From positions 1 to 16,886 of the forward strand of contig JBBSFH010000035.1 in NCBI GenBank assembly GCA_038238915.1: 16,886 bases of DNA, in the 5' to 3' direction. The notes under the pieces were generated by a model, which had not been told where the DNA came from, did no database searches, and saw nothing but the letters and a program-made list of their open reading frames with translations. This DNA is from JAVVHE01 sp038238915. Lineage in GTDB: Bacteria; Pseudomonadota; Alphaproteobacteria; Sphingomonadales; Sphingomonadaceae. Each line of letters begins with the position of its first letter. Within the stretch, counting starts at the first letter, position 1. Positions 1 through 6,740 of the stretch are shown in pieces. Position numbers and translations under genes: made by a program.

Positions 1-383
1 CGTGGCGCTACCCCGAGGACGAGCTGATCGCGCTCAAGCGCAAGGCCGAGCAGGCGCAAGCCGCAGTTCCCGTAGAAACCAGGCTCGATCTCGACGCGCT
101 CGACTTTGGCTACGCGATTTCGGGCGATGCGCCCTGGCGACCGCTGCGCGCCTTTGACGACGGCCGACACGTCTACATCGAGTTTCCGCCCGGCATCGCG
201 CAAGGCGAGATGCCGCCGCTCTTCGTCGTGAACGCGAAAGGCCGGCAAGCCGAGCTCGTCAACTACCGCGTGCACGGCAGCCGGATGATCGTCGACCGGC
301 TGTTCACCGCCGCCGAGCTGCGGCTGGGCGGCAAGCACCAGCAGCGTATCCGGATCGTGCGCATCGGGGAGCGTGGAGCGTGA
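1..383 (+). CDS. trbG: TrbG/VirB9-family conjugal transfer protein, C-terminal part (5' truncated)
   Basis: This is the last 126 codons of an open frame that enters from the left edge and stops with TGA at 381-383. TrbG is the VirB9-like component of the outer-membrane core complex of Trb-type conjugative type IV secretion systems, where it works with TrbI (VirB10). The visible part has the features of the VirB9 C-terminal beta-domain: a stretch around FGYAISGDAPWRPLRAFDDG, then HVYIEFPPG, then LFVVN, and a final VNYRVHGSRMIVDRLF segment. The downstream gene starts at GTG 380, giving a GTGA overlap that suggests translational coupling to trbI. The family call rests on these motifs and on the trbI neighbour. 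The N-terminal half and signal peptide lie outside the window. Confidence 0.88.
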   Translation, partial: WRYPEDELIALKRKAEQAQAAVPVETRLDLDALDFGYAISGDAPWRPLRAFDDGRHVYIEFPPGIAQGEMPPLFVVNAKGRQAELVNYRVHGSRMIVDRLFTAAELRLGGKHQQRIRIVRIGERGA

Positions 384-1630
384 CGGACGACTGGACCCAG
401 GATACCGACCGAGACGGCATCGAAGCGCAGCAGGTCGAACCTCGTCCAACGCGGGATGTCGAGCATGAGCTGCGGCTGCGCCCCGAGCCGCCGCGCGTGA
501 CCCGGCTGTCGCGCAAGGTGCTGATCGGCGTCGGCGCGCTGACCGCAGCGGGCCTCGGCGGCGCGCTCGTGCTCGCGCTTCAGACAAGGGACGGCAAGCA
601 CGAAGTCCAGGAACTCTACACGACCGGGCACAAGGTTGCCGCCGACGGACTTGCGGCATTGCCCACCAACTACGCCGCAATCCCGAAGCTCGGGCCGCCA
701 CTGCCCGGCGATTTCGGGCACGCCATGCTGAACCAGACCGCGCGCGGAACGTCGCAAGCCGAAGGCGGCACCGTGCCCCTGGCCGCTGCCGGACAATCTC
801 CCAACCCGGTCGCGCAGCGTCGGATGCAGGAGGACGACGCCGCGACGCACGGTGGCGTGTTTGCCTCGCGCGCAAGTTCCGAAACTGGACCATCCGCCGC
901 TCGTGAAGCCGACCCCATGGCGCAGGGAACCGAAGCAAGCAGGGCGACGATAGCGTCCGAACCGGCGTCCGCTCCGTCCGTCGCGGAACGCAAGGCTGCG
1001 TTCCTGACCGGCCCCTCCGATCGCAAGACGATCAATTCGGGCACGCTCCAACCGCCGGTTTCGCCCTATGTCGTTCAGGCCGGGAGCATCATCCCCGCCG
1101 CGCTCGTCTCGGGGGTGCGCTCGGACTTGCCGGGCCAGGTGATCGCGCAGGTGCGCGAGACCGTCTACGACAGCCCGACCGGACGCACGCCGCTGATCCC
1201 GCAAGGTGCCCGCCTCATTGGCACCTATGACAACGACATCGCCGCCGGGCAGTCGCGCGTGCTTGTCGCCTGGACGCGGCTGATCTTGCCCGACGGCCGC
1301 TCGCTGACACTCGACCGCATGCCCGCCGCCGACGCCGCCGGGCAGAGCGGCCTTGCCGATCGCACCGACTATCACTGGGGCGGACTGTTCCGCGCCGCGC
1401 TCGTTTCGACATTGCTTGGCGTCGGCGCGCAGTCGGGCACGTCCAACAGCACGGGCGACCTCACCCGCGCGATCCAGCAGGGCGCATCCGACAGCATTTC
1501 CCGGACCGGACGCCAGGTCGTCGACCGTGAACTCGGCCGACCGCCGACCATCACGATCCGCCCGGGGATGCCGGTCAACGTCATGGTCACGCGCGACCTG
1601 ATCCTCGCACCTGCAGGAGTGGTTGAATGA
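380..1630 (+). CDS. trbI: TrbI/VirB10-family conjugal transfer protein
   Basis: This 416-residue protein is an inner-membrane-anchored, energy-sensing scaffold of the Trb conjugation channel that spans the periplasm. A charged cytoplasmic N-terminus (about 1-46) is followed by one membrane helix (about 47-68, VLIGVGALTAAGLGGALVLAL). Next comes a low-complexity Pro/Ala/Ser periplasmic linker (about 70-220). A C-terminal VirB10 beta-barrel domain (about 225-400) holds the typical stretches YVVQAGSIIPAALVSG, PLIPQGARLIGTYD and LPDGRSLTLDRMPA, and ends near NVMVTRDLIL. The start is GTG 380, which overlaps the trbG stop. The TGA stop at 1628-1630 overlaps the next ATG at 1627. Length and layout are normal for TrbI. 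The large antisense frames here are compositional shadows. Confidence 0.93.
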   Translation: MTDDWTQDTDRDGIEAQQVEPRPTRDVEHELRLRPEPPRVTRLSRKVLIGVGALTAAGLGGALVLALQTRDGKHEVQELYTTGHKVAADGLAALPTNYAAIPKLGPPLPGDFGHAMLNQTARGTSQAEGGTVPLAAAGQSPNPVAQRRMQEDDAATHGGVFASRASSETGPSAAREADPMAQGTEASRATIASEPASAPSVAERKAAFLTGPSDRKTINSGTLQPPVSPYVVQAGSIIPAALVSGVRSDLPGQVIAQVRETVYDSPTGRTPLIPQGARLIGTYDNDIAAGQSRVLVAWTRLILPDGRSLTLDRMPAADAAGQSGLADRTDYHWGGLFRAALVSTLLGVGAQSGTSNSTGDLTRAIQQGASDSISRTGRQVVDRELGRPPTITIRPGMPVNVMVTRDLILAPAGVVE

Positions 1631-1950
1631 GCGCGCTCAAACTAGGGCCGCTGCTCGATGACAAGCCCGTGCGGGTGACGGTCGAACTGCCTGCTGCTGT
1701 TCATCGCGATCTCGCCGTCTATGCCGGGGAGCTCGCGAGGGAAACGGGTGAGACGGTCGAACCTGCCAAGCTGATCGCGCCGATGGTGGCGCGCTTCATG
1801 GCAACCGACCGGGGATTCGCCAAGGCACGCAGGTCGCGGGACGGTATGTCAGGCGAGCGCGGCACTGTTGCTACGTCGACGACCTACGATCCTGCACGCC
1901 GTTCCTCGCCACAGCCTGCCTCTGAACCCGAGCCGTCCGAGACGGATTGA
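1627..1950 (+). CDS. DUF2274 family protein, conjugation-operon tail gene
   Basis: This 107-residue protein has no known function. It begins SALKLGPLLDDKPVRVTVEL and continues with LPAAVHRDLAVYAGELARETG and PAKLIAPMVARFMATDRGFAKAR, a pattern I recognise as DUF2274. Genes of this family commonly sit directly after trbI in proteobacterial transfer operons. The compact alpha/beta part with a helical segment resembles a small ribbon-helix-helix-like DNA-binding protein, but that is inference. ATG 1627 lies inside the trbI stop (ATGA overlap), so the two are probably co-translated. Residues after about 80 (SGERGTVATSTTYDP onward) are polar, Ser/Pro/Glu-rich and look like a disordered extension beyond the conserved domain. 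Confidence 0.85.
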   Translation: MSALKLGPLLDDKPVRVTVELPAAVHRDLAVYAGELARETGETVEPAKLIAPMVARFMATDRGFAKARRSRDGMSGERGTVATSTTYDPARRSSPQPASEPEPSETD

Positions 1951-2011
1951 GCCGATCCCGGTTGTGCCCGAAGCCAGTCGTGTCGTCCCAGAACACTGCA
2001 GGAAAGCGCAC

Positions 2012-2269
2012 ATGATGACACCCGCTCCCGACCGCATCCTCCGCCTAAAAGCCGTCCTTGAACGCACCGGCCTCAGCCGCTCCAGCGTCTACCGCCGGAT
2101 CAGTGATGGCAGCTTCCCCCATCAGGTCCAACTCGGGCCACGCTCGACAGGCTGGCGCGAGTCCGCAATCCAGCACTGGATCGCGGACCCATCGGCTTAC
2201 GTCGCCGATGGAGCCGGGATCGGTTCGCTGGCACCCAGGCCATCGTCGGCCGTAGCTCCCGCGCAGTAG
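2012..2269 (+). CDS. AlpA-family helix-turn-helix regulator
   Basis: This 85-residue protein resembles the phage P4/CP4-57 AlpA regulators, small MerR-like winged-helix activators that in many integrative elements control the integrase and excision. The sequence RILRLKAVLERTGLSRSSVYRRISDGSFPHQVQLG (about 8-42) is the classic AlpA helix-turn-helix. It is followed by STGWRESAIQHWI, the usual W-x-x-x-x-I/V-x-x-W wing. The frame is open from further upstream, but ATG 2012 is chosen because AGGAAAG at 2000-2006 is a good ribosome-binding site five bases away and the conserved part begins right after it. The gene lies 61 bp downstream of the DUF2274 gene. Its last 73 bp overlap the 3' end of the convergent integrase. 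Confidence 0.87.
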   Translation: MMTPAPDRILRLKAVLERTGLSRSSVYRRISDGSFPHQVQLGPRSTGWRESAIQHWIADPSAYVADGAGIGSLAPRPSSAVAPAQ

Positions 2270-3417
2270 TCCGCCCAGGCCTCCATCAGCAGGCGTCGTT
2301 TCTCGAAGAGATCGCCGCGCCGGTAGGCTGCCTCGGCCTTGTTCGGGATCGCGTGCGCGAGCGCCATCTCGCAGACCTCGTGCGCGAAACTCGTCGTCTC
2401 CGATGCCCAGTCGCGGAACGCCGAGCGGAAGCCGTGGACGGTGACCGACACGTCCATCCGCCGGAGCAGCATCGCCATCGCCATCGAGGACAGTGGCCGG
2501 TCTGCCTTCGCCCCCTTGAACACCATTCCGGTACGCACGTCCTTGTCGATCCCGGAGAGGATCGCGGTGGCGCGCGCGCTAAGCGGCACGCGATGCTCGC
2601 GCCCGGCCTTCATGCGCTGAGCGGGTATTGTCCAGATGCGCTTGTCCAGGTCGATCTCGGACCACAGCGCGCCGAGCGCCTCGCCGGAGCGCGCCGCAGT
2701 CAGCACGGTGAATTCGAGCGCTCGCGCCGCTTCCGCGATCCGGCTTCTCAGCCGTCCCATGAACTCGGGCATCTGCTCATACGCCATCGCGGCATGGTGC
2801 CCGCGCGTCAGCCGACGGCGCTTGGGCAGGAGCTGATCGAGGTGACCACGCCAGCGGGCGGGGTTTTCGCCCGTGCGCAGCCCCTTGGCTTTAGCAGCAT
2901 CAAGCACGCTCTCGATCCGGCCGCGAAGCCGCTCCGCAGTCTCTGGCGTCCGGCCCCACAGCGACTGGAGAACGCCGATCACCTCCTCGGTCCCGACGCT
3001 CTCGACGGGAAGTTCCCGAATTGGCGCGGCGTATTTGGTCAGCGTCATCGCCCACTGCTGCGCGTGCTTGGCGTTGCGCCACGAGGGTCGCATTGCCTCG
3101 ACATAGGCGTCGGCACACCTGCCGAAACTCTGGACCTGAACCACCTCGCGATTGCGCTCGGCCTTGGGATCATCGCCCTTGGCGAGCATCGCTCGCAACT
3201 CGGCCGCCTCGCCGCGTGCTTTGGCGAGCGACATGTCGCGTCCACCGCCAACCCCGAGCTCAGCGCGTCTACCGCCACGCACATACATGAACACCCAGCG
3301 CCGGCGGCCCTCGGTGTCGATCGAAAGGTACAAGCCGCCGCCATCCGAGTGTCGGCCGGGCTTTTTCAGCTTGGCCGCTTGCACCGCGCTCAATTTGTTC
3401 AACGATCGACCACCCAT
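2197..3417 (-). CDS. int: P4-type tyrosine recombinase (site-specific integrase)
   Basis: This 406-residue integrase catalyses integration and excision of the mobile element. The N-terminal arm-binding domain (DUF4102 type) shows KKPGRHSDGGGLYLSI near residues 18-33 and MSLAKARGEAAELRAMLAKGDDP near 62-84. A SAM-like core-binding region follows (about 95-190). The catalytic domain shows Arg243 (AARSGEALGALW), a probable Lys270, H328-x-x-R331 (HGFRSAFRDW), His354 (ALAHA) and nucleophile Tyr365 (AAYRRGD), the complete R-K-H-R-H-Y set. The frame is open to 3528, but ATG 3417 is preferred because GGAG lies eight bases upstream and the conserved domain starts there. A start further up would add 37 residues of atypical sequence. 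It reads towards alpA and overlaps it. Nothing in the frame suggests that it is inactive. Confidence 0.93.
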   Translation of the reverse strand: MGGRSLNKLSAVQAAKLKKPGRHSDGGGLYLSIDTEGRRRWVFMYVRGGRRAELGVGGGRDMSLAKARGEAAELRAMLAKGDDPKAERNREVVQVQSFGRCADAYVEAMRPSWRNAKHAQQWAMTLTKYAAPIRELPVESVGTEEVIGVLQSLWGRTPETAERLRGRIESVLDAAKAKGLRTGENPARWRGHLDQLLPKRRRLTRGHHAAMAYEQMPEFMGRLRSRIAEAARALEFTVLTAARSGEALGALWSEIDLDKRIWTIPAQRMKAGREHRVPLSARATAILSGIDKDVRTGMVFKGAKADRPLSSMAMAMLLRRMDVSVTVHGFRSAFRDWASETTSFAHEVCEMALAHAIPNKAEAAYRRGDLFEKRRLLMEAWADYCAGATADDGLGASEPIPAPSAT

Positions 3418-3451
3418 CGGCCCAACTCCGGTCCCACTTTCGGCCCCACTT
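3418..3451. repeat. Three tandem imperfect 11-12 bp repeats before the integrase
   Basis: Directly upstream of the integrase ATG lie CGGCCCAACTC (3418-3428), CGGTCCCACTTT (3429-3440) and CGGCCCCACTT (3441-3451), three near-identical units in the same orientation with an 11-12 bp period. An 11-12 bp spacing places the units on the same face of the helix. Arm-type sites of lambda/P4-family integrases are short direct repeats of this kind next to int, so these are candidate arm sites or an autoregulatory operator. The repeats are seen directly; the role is inferred. Confidence 0.55.
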
Positions 3452-3528
3452 ATGCGCTGGGAAGGCCGGGTATGTCGAGGGACAAATTGGGAACGCATCT
3501 TATCGGAGTTGAGCGCAAACGCTCGCAT

Positions 3529-3687
3529 TAAGCGGATATTCTGGACCGTTCTGGCGCTTTATGGAACGACTAGTTTGGCGGACTCCCGATCCGCCAGGTT
3601 GGCCGGATAACGCGCGCGATACTGGGCCTTTTTCTTTGAGAGCGAGGTCCGGCCCCACTTCTGGCTCATACTCAGAAGGCTATATTC
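3529..3687. other. Intergenic boundary region upstream of the integrase
   Basis: No gene is visible here. The stretch contains a short inverted repeat, TGGCGGA (3576-3582) and TCCGCCA (3590-3596), separated by seven bases. It also holds the distal integrase repeat at 3650-3660 and, at its right end, the ribosome-binding site AGAAGG (3674-3679) of the decayed transporter. Its position beside int makes it the likeliest place for an attachment site, but no duplicated core can be shown from this window alone. Confidence 0.35.
3650..3660. repeat. Distal copy of the integrase-upstream repeat
   Basis: CGGCCCCACTT at 3650-3660 is an exact copy of the 3441-3451 unit in the same orientation, about 200 bp away. 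It sits between the integrase and the decayed transporter. It may be a second arm site flanking an attachment core between about 3530 and 3640, or part of a repeat native to this boundary. No tRNA 3' end or core duplication can be recognised within the window. Confidence 0.4.
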
Positions 3688-3991
3688 ATGAATCGCGCAG
3701 GCACTGCGTTCGCGCTGGTATCCGCCGCTCTATTCGGCGCTAGCACACCGTTCGCCAAGCTGCTGCTTTTTCGGTGCAGTGCGCGCTGTGGCGATGTCGG
3801 GCGAGCCGCTGTCGGCAGAGCTATTGATCGCAGGTAGCCTGATGGCGTTTGGTCTTTGGCTGCATTTGTCCGAGCGGCACGATCACGATCACGCGCATCA
3901 GCCCATGGGACACGAGCACGCGCCGCTCACTCACCGCCACCCGCACTATCCGGACCTGCACCACCCCCACGGCCACGACGCCTCGGAGTAG
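3688..3991 (+). pseudogene. DMT/EamA-family transporter remnant (internal deletion plus frameshift)
   Basis: An intact start, with AGAAGG eight bases before ATG 3688, encodes MNRAGTAFALVSAALFGAST and PFAKLLL, a typical first membrane helix of an EamA/DMT transporter. The frame then jumps. In the frame of GTG 3779 the sequence resumes as FFGAVRAVAMSGEPLSAELL, then LIAGSLMAFGLWLHLSER. This is the last helix of the same family, followed by a His-rich tail (HDHDHAH, HEHAPLTHRHPHYPDLHHPH) ending at TAG 3989-3991. About 26 N-terminal and 73 C-terminal codons remain of a protein normally near 300-340 residues. The junction lies at about 3761-3772, and the first frame dies at TAG 3835-3837. Full-length relatives with this His-rich tail occur in metal-resistance loci, so it was probably part of the island. 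It is almost certainly non-functional. Confidence 0.72.
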
Positions 3992-4015
3992 GCCCGCGTC
4001 GAAAGACTGATTAGC

Positions 4016-6367
4016 TCAAAGCCGCACCGTCCGCAGCCGAAGTGCATTCACGATCACCGATACCGAAGATAGCGCCATCGCCCCTGCGGCAATCATCGGG
4101 CTGAGCGTGATGCCGAACCAGGGGTAGAGCACGCCCGCCGCGATCGGCACGCCCGCCGCGTTGTAAACGAAGGCCAAGAACAGGTTCTGGCGGATGTTGC
4201 GCATCGCGGCCGCGCTCAACTTGCGCGCGCGCACGATCGCCGAGAGATCGCCCTTGACCAGCGTGACGCCCGCCGCCTCGATTGCAACGTCCGCGCCCGC
4301 GCCCATCGCGATGCCCACGTCGGCGGCCGCGAGTGCTGGCGCATCGTTCACTCCGTCGCCCGCCATCGCGACCTTGCGACCCTCGGCCTTCAACTTGAGG
4401 ATCACCGCGTTCTTGGTTTCGGGCGACACCTCGGCTTCGATCTCGTCGATGCCGACGCGCGCGGCGATGGCCTCGGCAGTCGCGCGGTTGTCGCCAGTCA
4501 GCATGACCACGCGCAGGCCAAGCGCCTTCAGTTCGGCGACAGCGGCGGCGCTGCTCGGCTTTACCGGATCGGCGATGCCGAAGATGGCGGCCAACTGGCG
4601 ATCGACGCCCACGAACACCGCGGTGCGTCCCTTCGCGCGTTGGGCGGCGGCAGCGGTCTCGCCCGGCGCGATATCAACCCCGCTGGCGGCCATGAACGTG
4701 GCCGTGCCGGTGACAATGTGGTGGCCTTGAACCGTCCCGCCCAACCCCTTGCCGATCGTCGACACGAAGTCGGCCGCGTCTCCCCATTTCAGGTTGCGTT
4801 CGCGCGCGGCGGCGACGATCGCGGCGGCGAGCGGATGCGCGCTCCCCTGTTCGAGCGCGGCCGCCCAGCGCAGCGCGTCGGCCTCGCTCACGCCGCCGAA
4901 GCCGACGATCTCCTCGACCTTGGGTTTGCCCTCGGTCAGCGTGCCGGTCTTGTCGACGACGAGCGTATCGATCGTTTCGAGCTTCTGCAGCGCCTCGGCG
5001 TTACGGATCAGCACGCCCATGCCCGCACCGCGCCCGACCGCGACCATGATCGACATCGGCGTCGCCAGCCCGAGCGCGCACGGGCAGGCGATGATCAGCA
5101 CCGCCACGGCCGCGACGAGCCCGTTGACCATCGCGGGCGCGGGGCCGAACGCCCACCACGCGCCAAATGCCAATACCGCTGCAAGCAGCACGGCGGGGAC
5201 GAACCACGCCGCGACCACATCGGCCAGGTTCTGGATCGGCGCGCGGCTGCGTTGTGCGTCACCTACCAGCGCGACGATGCGCGCGAGCATCGTGTCGCGC
5301 CCCACCGCGTCGGCGTGCATGACGAAACTGCCCGTCTGGTTGAGCGTGCCGCCGATCACCTTGTCGCCGACGCCCTTGGTGGCGGGGATCGATTCACCCG
5401 TCACCATCGCCTCGTCGATCGCGCTCGCGCCTGACAAGATAGTGCCATCAACCGGCACCTTGTCGCCGGGACGCACGCGCAGCGCGTCGCCCGTGACCAC
5501 CTCGGCCAAAGCGACCTCGGCGTCAGGCTGGCCGTCCACTACGCGCAGCGCGGTCTTGGGCGCGAGATCGAGCAGCGCGCGGATCGCCGCGCCGGTGCGG
5601 TCGCGCGCGCGCAGTTCGAGCACCTGGCCGAGCAGCACGAGCACGGTGATAACGGCCGCCGCCTCGAAATACAGCCCGATCGCGCCGTGCATATCGCGCA
5701 TGGCGGGTGGGAACAGTCCGGGAGCGAGAATTGCGGTCAGCGAGTAGGCGTAGGCGGTGCCCGTGCCGATCGCGACCAGCGTGAACATGTTGAGCCGTCG
5801 CGTCACGATCGAACGCCAGCCGCGCACGAAGAACGTCGCGCCCGCCCACACGACGACCGGCGTGGCGAGCGCCGCCTGAAGCCATCCCGAGACGGTGGCG
5901 CTGATCGGGAGCCGCAAGCCCAAGACGTGCTCTGCCATTGCGATCAGGAAGAGCGGCAATGCGAAGGCGAGGCCGATCCAGAAGCGCCGCGTCATGTCGA
6001 TCAGCTCGACATTGGGCGGCGCGTCGGCGGTGATCTCGACCGGCTCGAGCGCCATGCCGCAGATCGGGCAATCGCCGGGACCGACCTGCCGGATCTGCGG
6101 GTGCATCGGGCAGGTGTAAATCGCGCCCTCGACGACCTGGGCGGGCGCTGGCGCGAGTGCCAGATAGTGTGCCGGATCGGCGATGAACTTGGTGCGGCAC
6201 CCGGCCGAGCAGAAATGATAGGCGTGGCCGTCGTGCTCGGCGTGATGTTGCGCGGTCGCCGGATCGACCGTCATGCCGCACACCGGGTCTTTGGCTGCGC
6301 CGGGGATGAGCGCTGCGACGGTGCCGTGGCAGCACGAACCCGGCTTGGCTGGGGCGACGTCGTCCAT
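4016..6367 (-). CDS. copA: Copper-translocating P1B-type ATPase (Cu+ exporter)
   Basis: This 783-residue inner-membrane pump uses ATP to export Cu+ from the cytoplasm to the periplasm. The N-terminus has no classical HMA (GMxCxxC) domain. Instead it carries CC at 12-13, a YHS domain (about 26-69, DPVCGMTV, YHFCSAGC) and a heavy-metal-binding module (about 84-109, YTCPMHP and CPICGMALEP). Core motifs are the actuator TGES 323-326, membrane CPC 428-430, phosphorylation loop DKTGT 472-476, HP 511-512, TGDN 624-627 and GDGVND 670-675. YN at 735-736 and MALSS at 764-768 in the last two helices are the Cu+-specific P1B-1 signature. ATG 6367 has GGAAGG seven bases upstream. The gene is divergent from the CsoR-type gene and shares its operator region. 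The symbol copA is also used for multicopper oxidases; this one is the ATPase. Confidence 0.96.
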   Translation of the reverse strand: MDDVAPAKPGSCCHGTVAALIPGAAKDPVCGMTVDPATAQHHAEHDGHAYHFCSAGCRTKFIADPAHYLALAPAPAQVVEGAIYTCPMHPQIRQVGPGDCPICGMALEPVEITADAPPNVELIDMTRRFWIGLAFALPLFLIAMAEHVLGLRLPISATVSGWLQAALATPVVVWAGATFFVRGWRSIVTRRLNMFTLVAIGTGTAYAYSLTAILAPGLFPPAMRDMHGAIGLYFEAAAVITVLVLLGQVLELRARDRTGAAIRALLDLAPKTALRVVDGQPDAEVALAEVVTGDALRVRPGDKVPVDGTILSGASAIDEAMVTGESIPATKGVGDKVIGGTLNQTGSFVMHADAVGRDTMLARIVALVGDAQRSRAPIQNLADVVAAWFVPAVLLAAVLAFGAWWAFGPAPAMVNGLVAAVAVLIIACPCALGLATPMSIMVAVGRGAGMGVLIRNAEALQKLETIDTLVVDKTGTLTEGKPKVEEIVGFGGVSEADALRWAAALEQGSAHPLAAAIVAAARERNLKWGDAADFVSTIGKGLGGTVQGHHIVTGTATFMAASGVDIAPGETAAAAQRAKGRTAVFVGVDRQLAAIFGIADPVKPSSAAAVAELKALGLRVVMLTGDNRATAEAIAARVGIDEIEAEVSPETKNAVILKLKAEGRKVAMAGDGVNDAPALAAADVGIAMGAGADVAIEAAGVTLVKGDLSAIVRARKLSAAAMRNIRQNLFLAFVYNAAGVPIAAGVLYPWFGITLSPMIAAGAMALSSVSVIVNALRLRTVRL

Positions 6368-6410
6368 GAGTGATCCTTCCGGGCCGGGCTGGTAACGCCA
6401 GGCGCGAATG

Positions 6411-6439
6411 TTATGTATACCCTATGCGGGTATCTTCAA
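6411..6439 (-). promoter_or_regulatory. Putative CsoR-controlled promoter and operator of the copper ATPase
   Basis: A perfect inverted repeat ATACCC-TATGC-GGGTAT occupies 6417-6433 between the divergent ATPase and csoR-like genes. Read on the minus strand, it fills exactly the 17-bp spacer between a -35-like TTGAAG (6434-6439) and a -10-like ACATAA (6411-6416) facing the ATPase. AT-flanked C-tract/G-tract dyads are the usual type of CsoR-family site, and repressor bound in the spacer would block RNA polymerase. The dyad is seen directly; the promoter boxes and the regulation are inferred. A TATCTT at 6431-6436 could be a -10 box for the csoR-like gene on the plus strand. Confidence 0.62.
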
Positions 6440-6452
6440 TGACGGAGTGGGA

Positions 6453-6740
6453 ATGACTCACGGCTATTCGGACGAGAAGCCCGCGCTTGCCCGGCGGCTC
6501 AAGCGGGCGGAGGGGCAAGTTCGCGGCATCGCGGCAATGGTGGAGGGTGATCGCTACTGCATCGATATCATCACGCAATTGCAGGCGGCGCGCGCGGCGC
6601 TCGCTCGTGTCGAGGCCGATCTGTTGAAATCGCATGTCCGCCACTGCGTCACTGGCGCGATCACGGGCAACGATGCCGACGATCAAAGCGCGAAATTGAA
6701 CGAACTTATAAATATTATCCCGAAGCTCACCCGGAATTGA
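6453..6740 (+). CDS. csoR: CsoR/RcnR-family copper-sensing transcriptional repressor
   Basis: This 95-residue all-helical repressor belongs to a family that releases DNA on binding metal. The family core is clear: LARRLKRAEGQVRGIAAMVE, then YCIDIITQLQAARAAL, then LLKSHVRHCV. The metal ligands fall at Cys36, His61 and Cys65, the same numbers as the Cu(I) site of Mycobacterium CsoR. RcnR-type nickel sensors have His at the last position, so copper sensing is favoured. His3 and His64 are also present, as in RcnR, so metal choice is not completely settled. The frame is open from 6408, but ATG 6453 is chosen because GGAG at 6444-6447 lies five bases away and residue numbering then fits the family. 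It is divergent from the copper ATPase, its probable target. Confidence 0.9.
   Translation: MTHGYSDEKPALARRLKRAEGQVRGIAAMVEGDRYCIDIITQLQAARAALARVEADLLKSHVRHCVTGAITGNDADDQSAKLNELINIIPKLTRN

Noticed and set aside
263..1375. 370-codon open frame on the minus strand across trbI
   Set aside because: Antisense to a clear trbI with domain motifs; composition is Arg/Gly-rich and no family motif is present. A product of high GC content.
1868..2011. Upstream extension of the AlpA-like gene
   Set aside because: Overlaps the DUF2274 gene in another frame, has no ribosome-binding site and precedes the conserved domain, while ATG 2012 has AGGAAAG five bases away.
3418..3528. N-terminal extension of the integrase
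   Set aside because: The extra 37 residues precede the conserved arm-binding domain and would cover the tandem repeats; ATG 3417 has GGAG at suitable distance.
2353..3531. 392-codon plus-strand open frame opposite the integrase
   Set aside because: The minus strand carries all catalytic residues of a tyrosine recombinase; the plus-strand product has no recognisable motif and is Arg/His-rich.
3576..3596. Inverted repeat TGGCGGA/TCCGCCA as a tRNA fragment or attachment core
   Set aside because: No T-loop, acceptor or CCA pattern can be built around it, and no second copy of a core is visible in the window. Noted only as a weak dyad.
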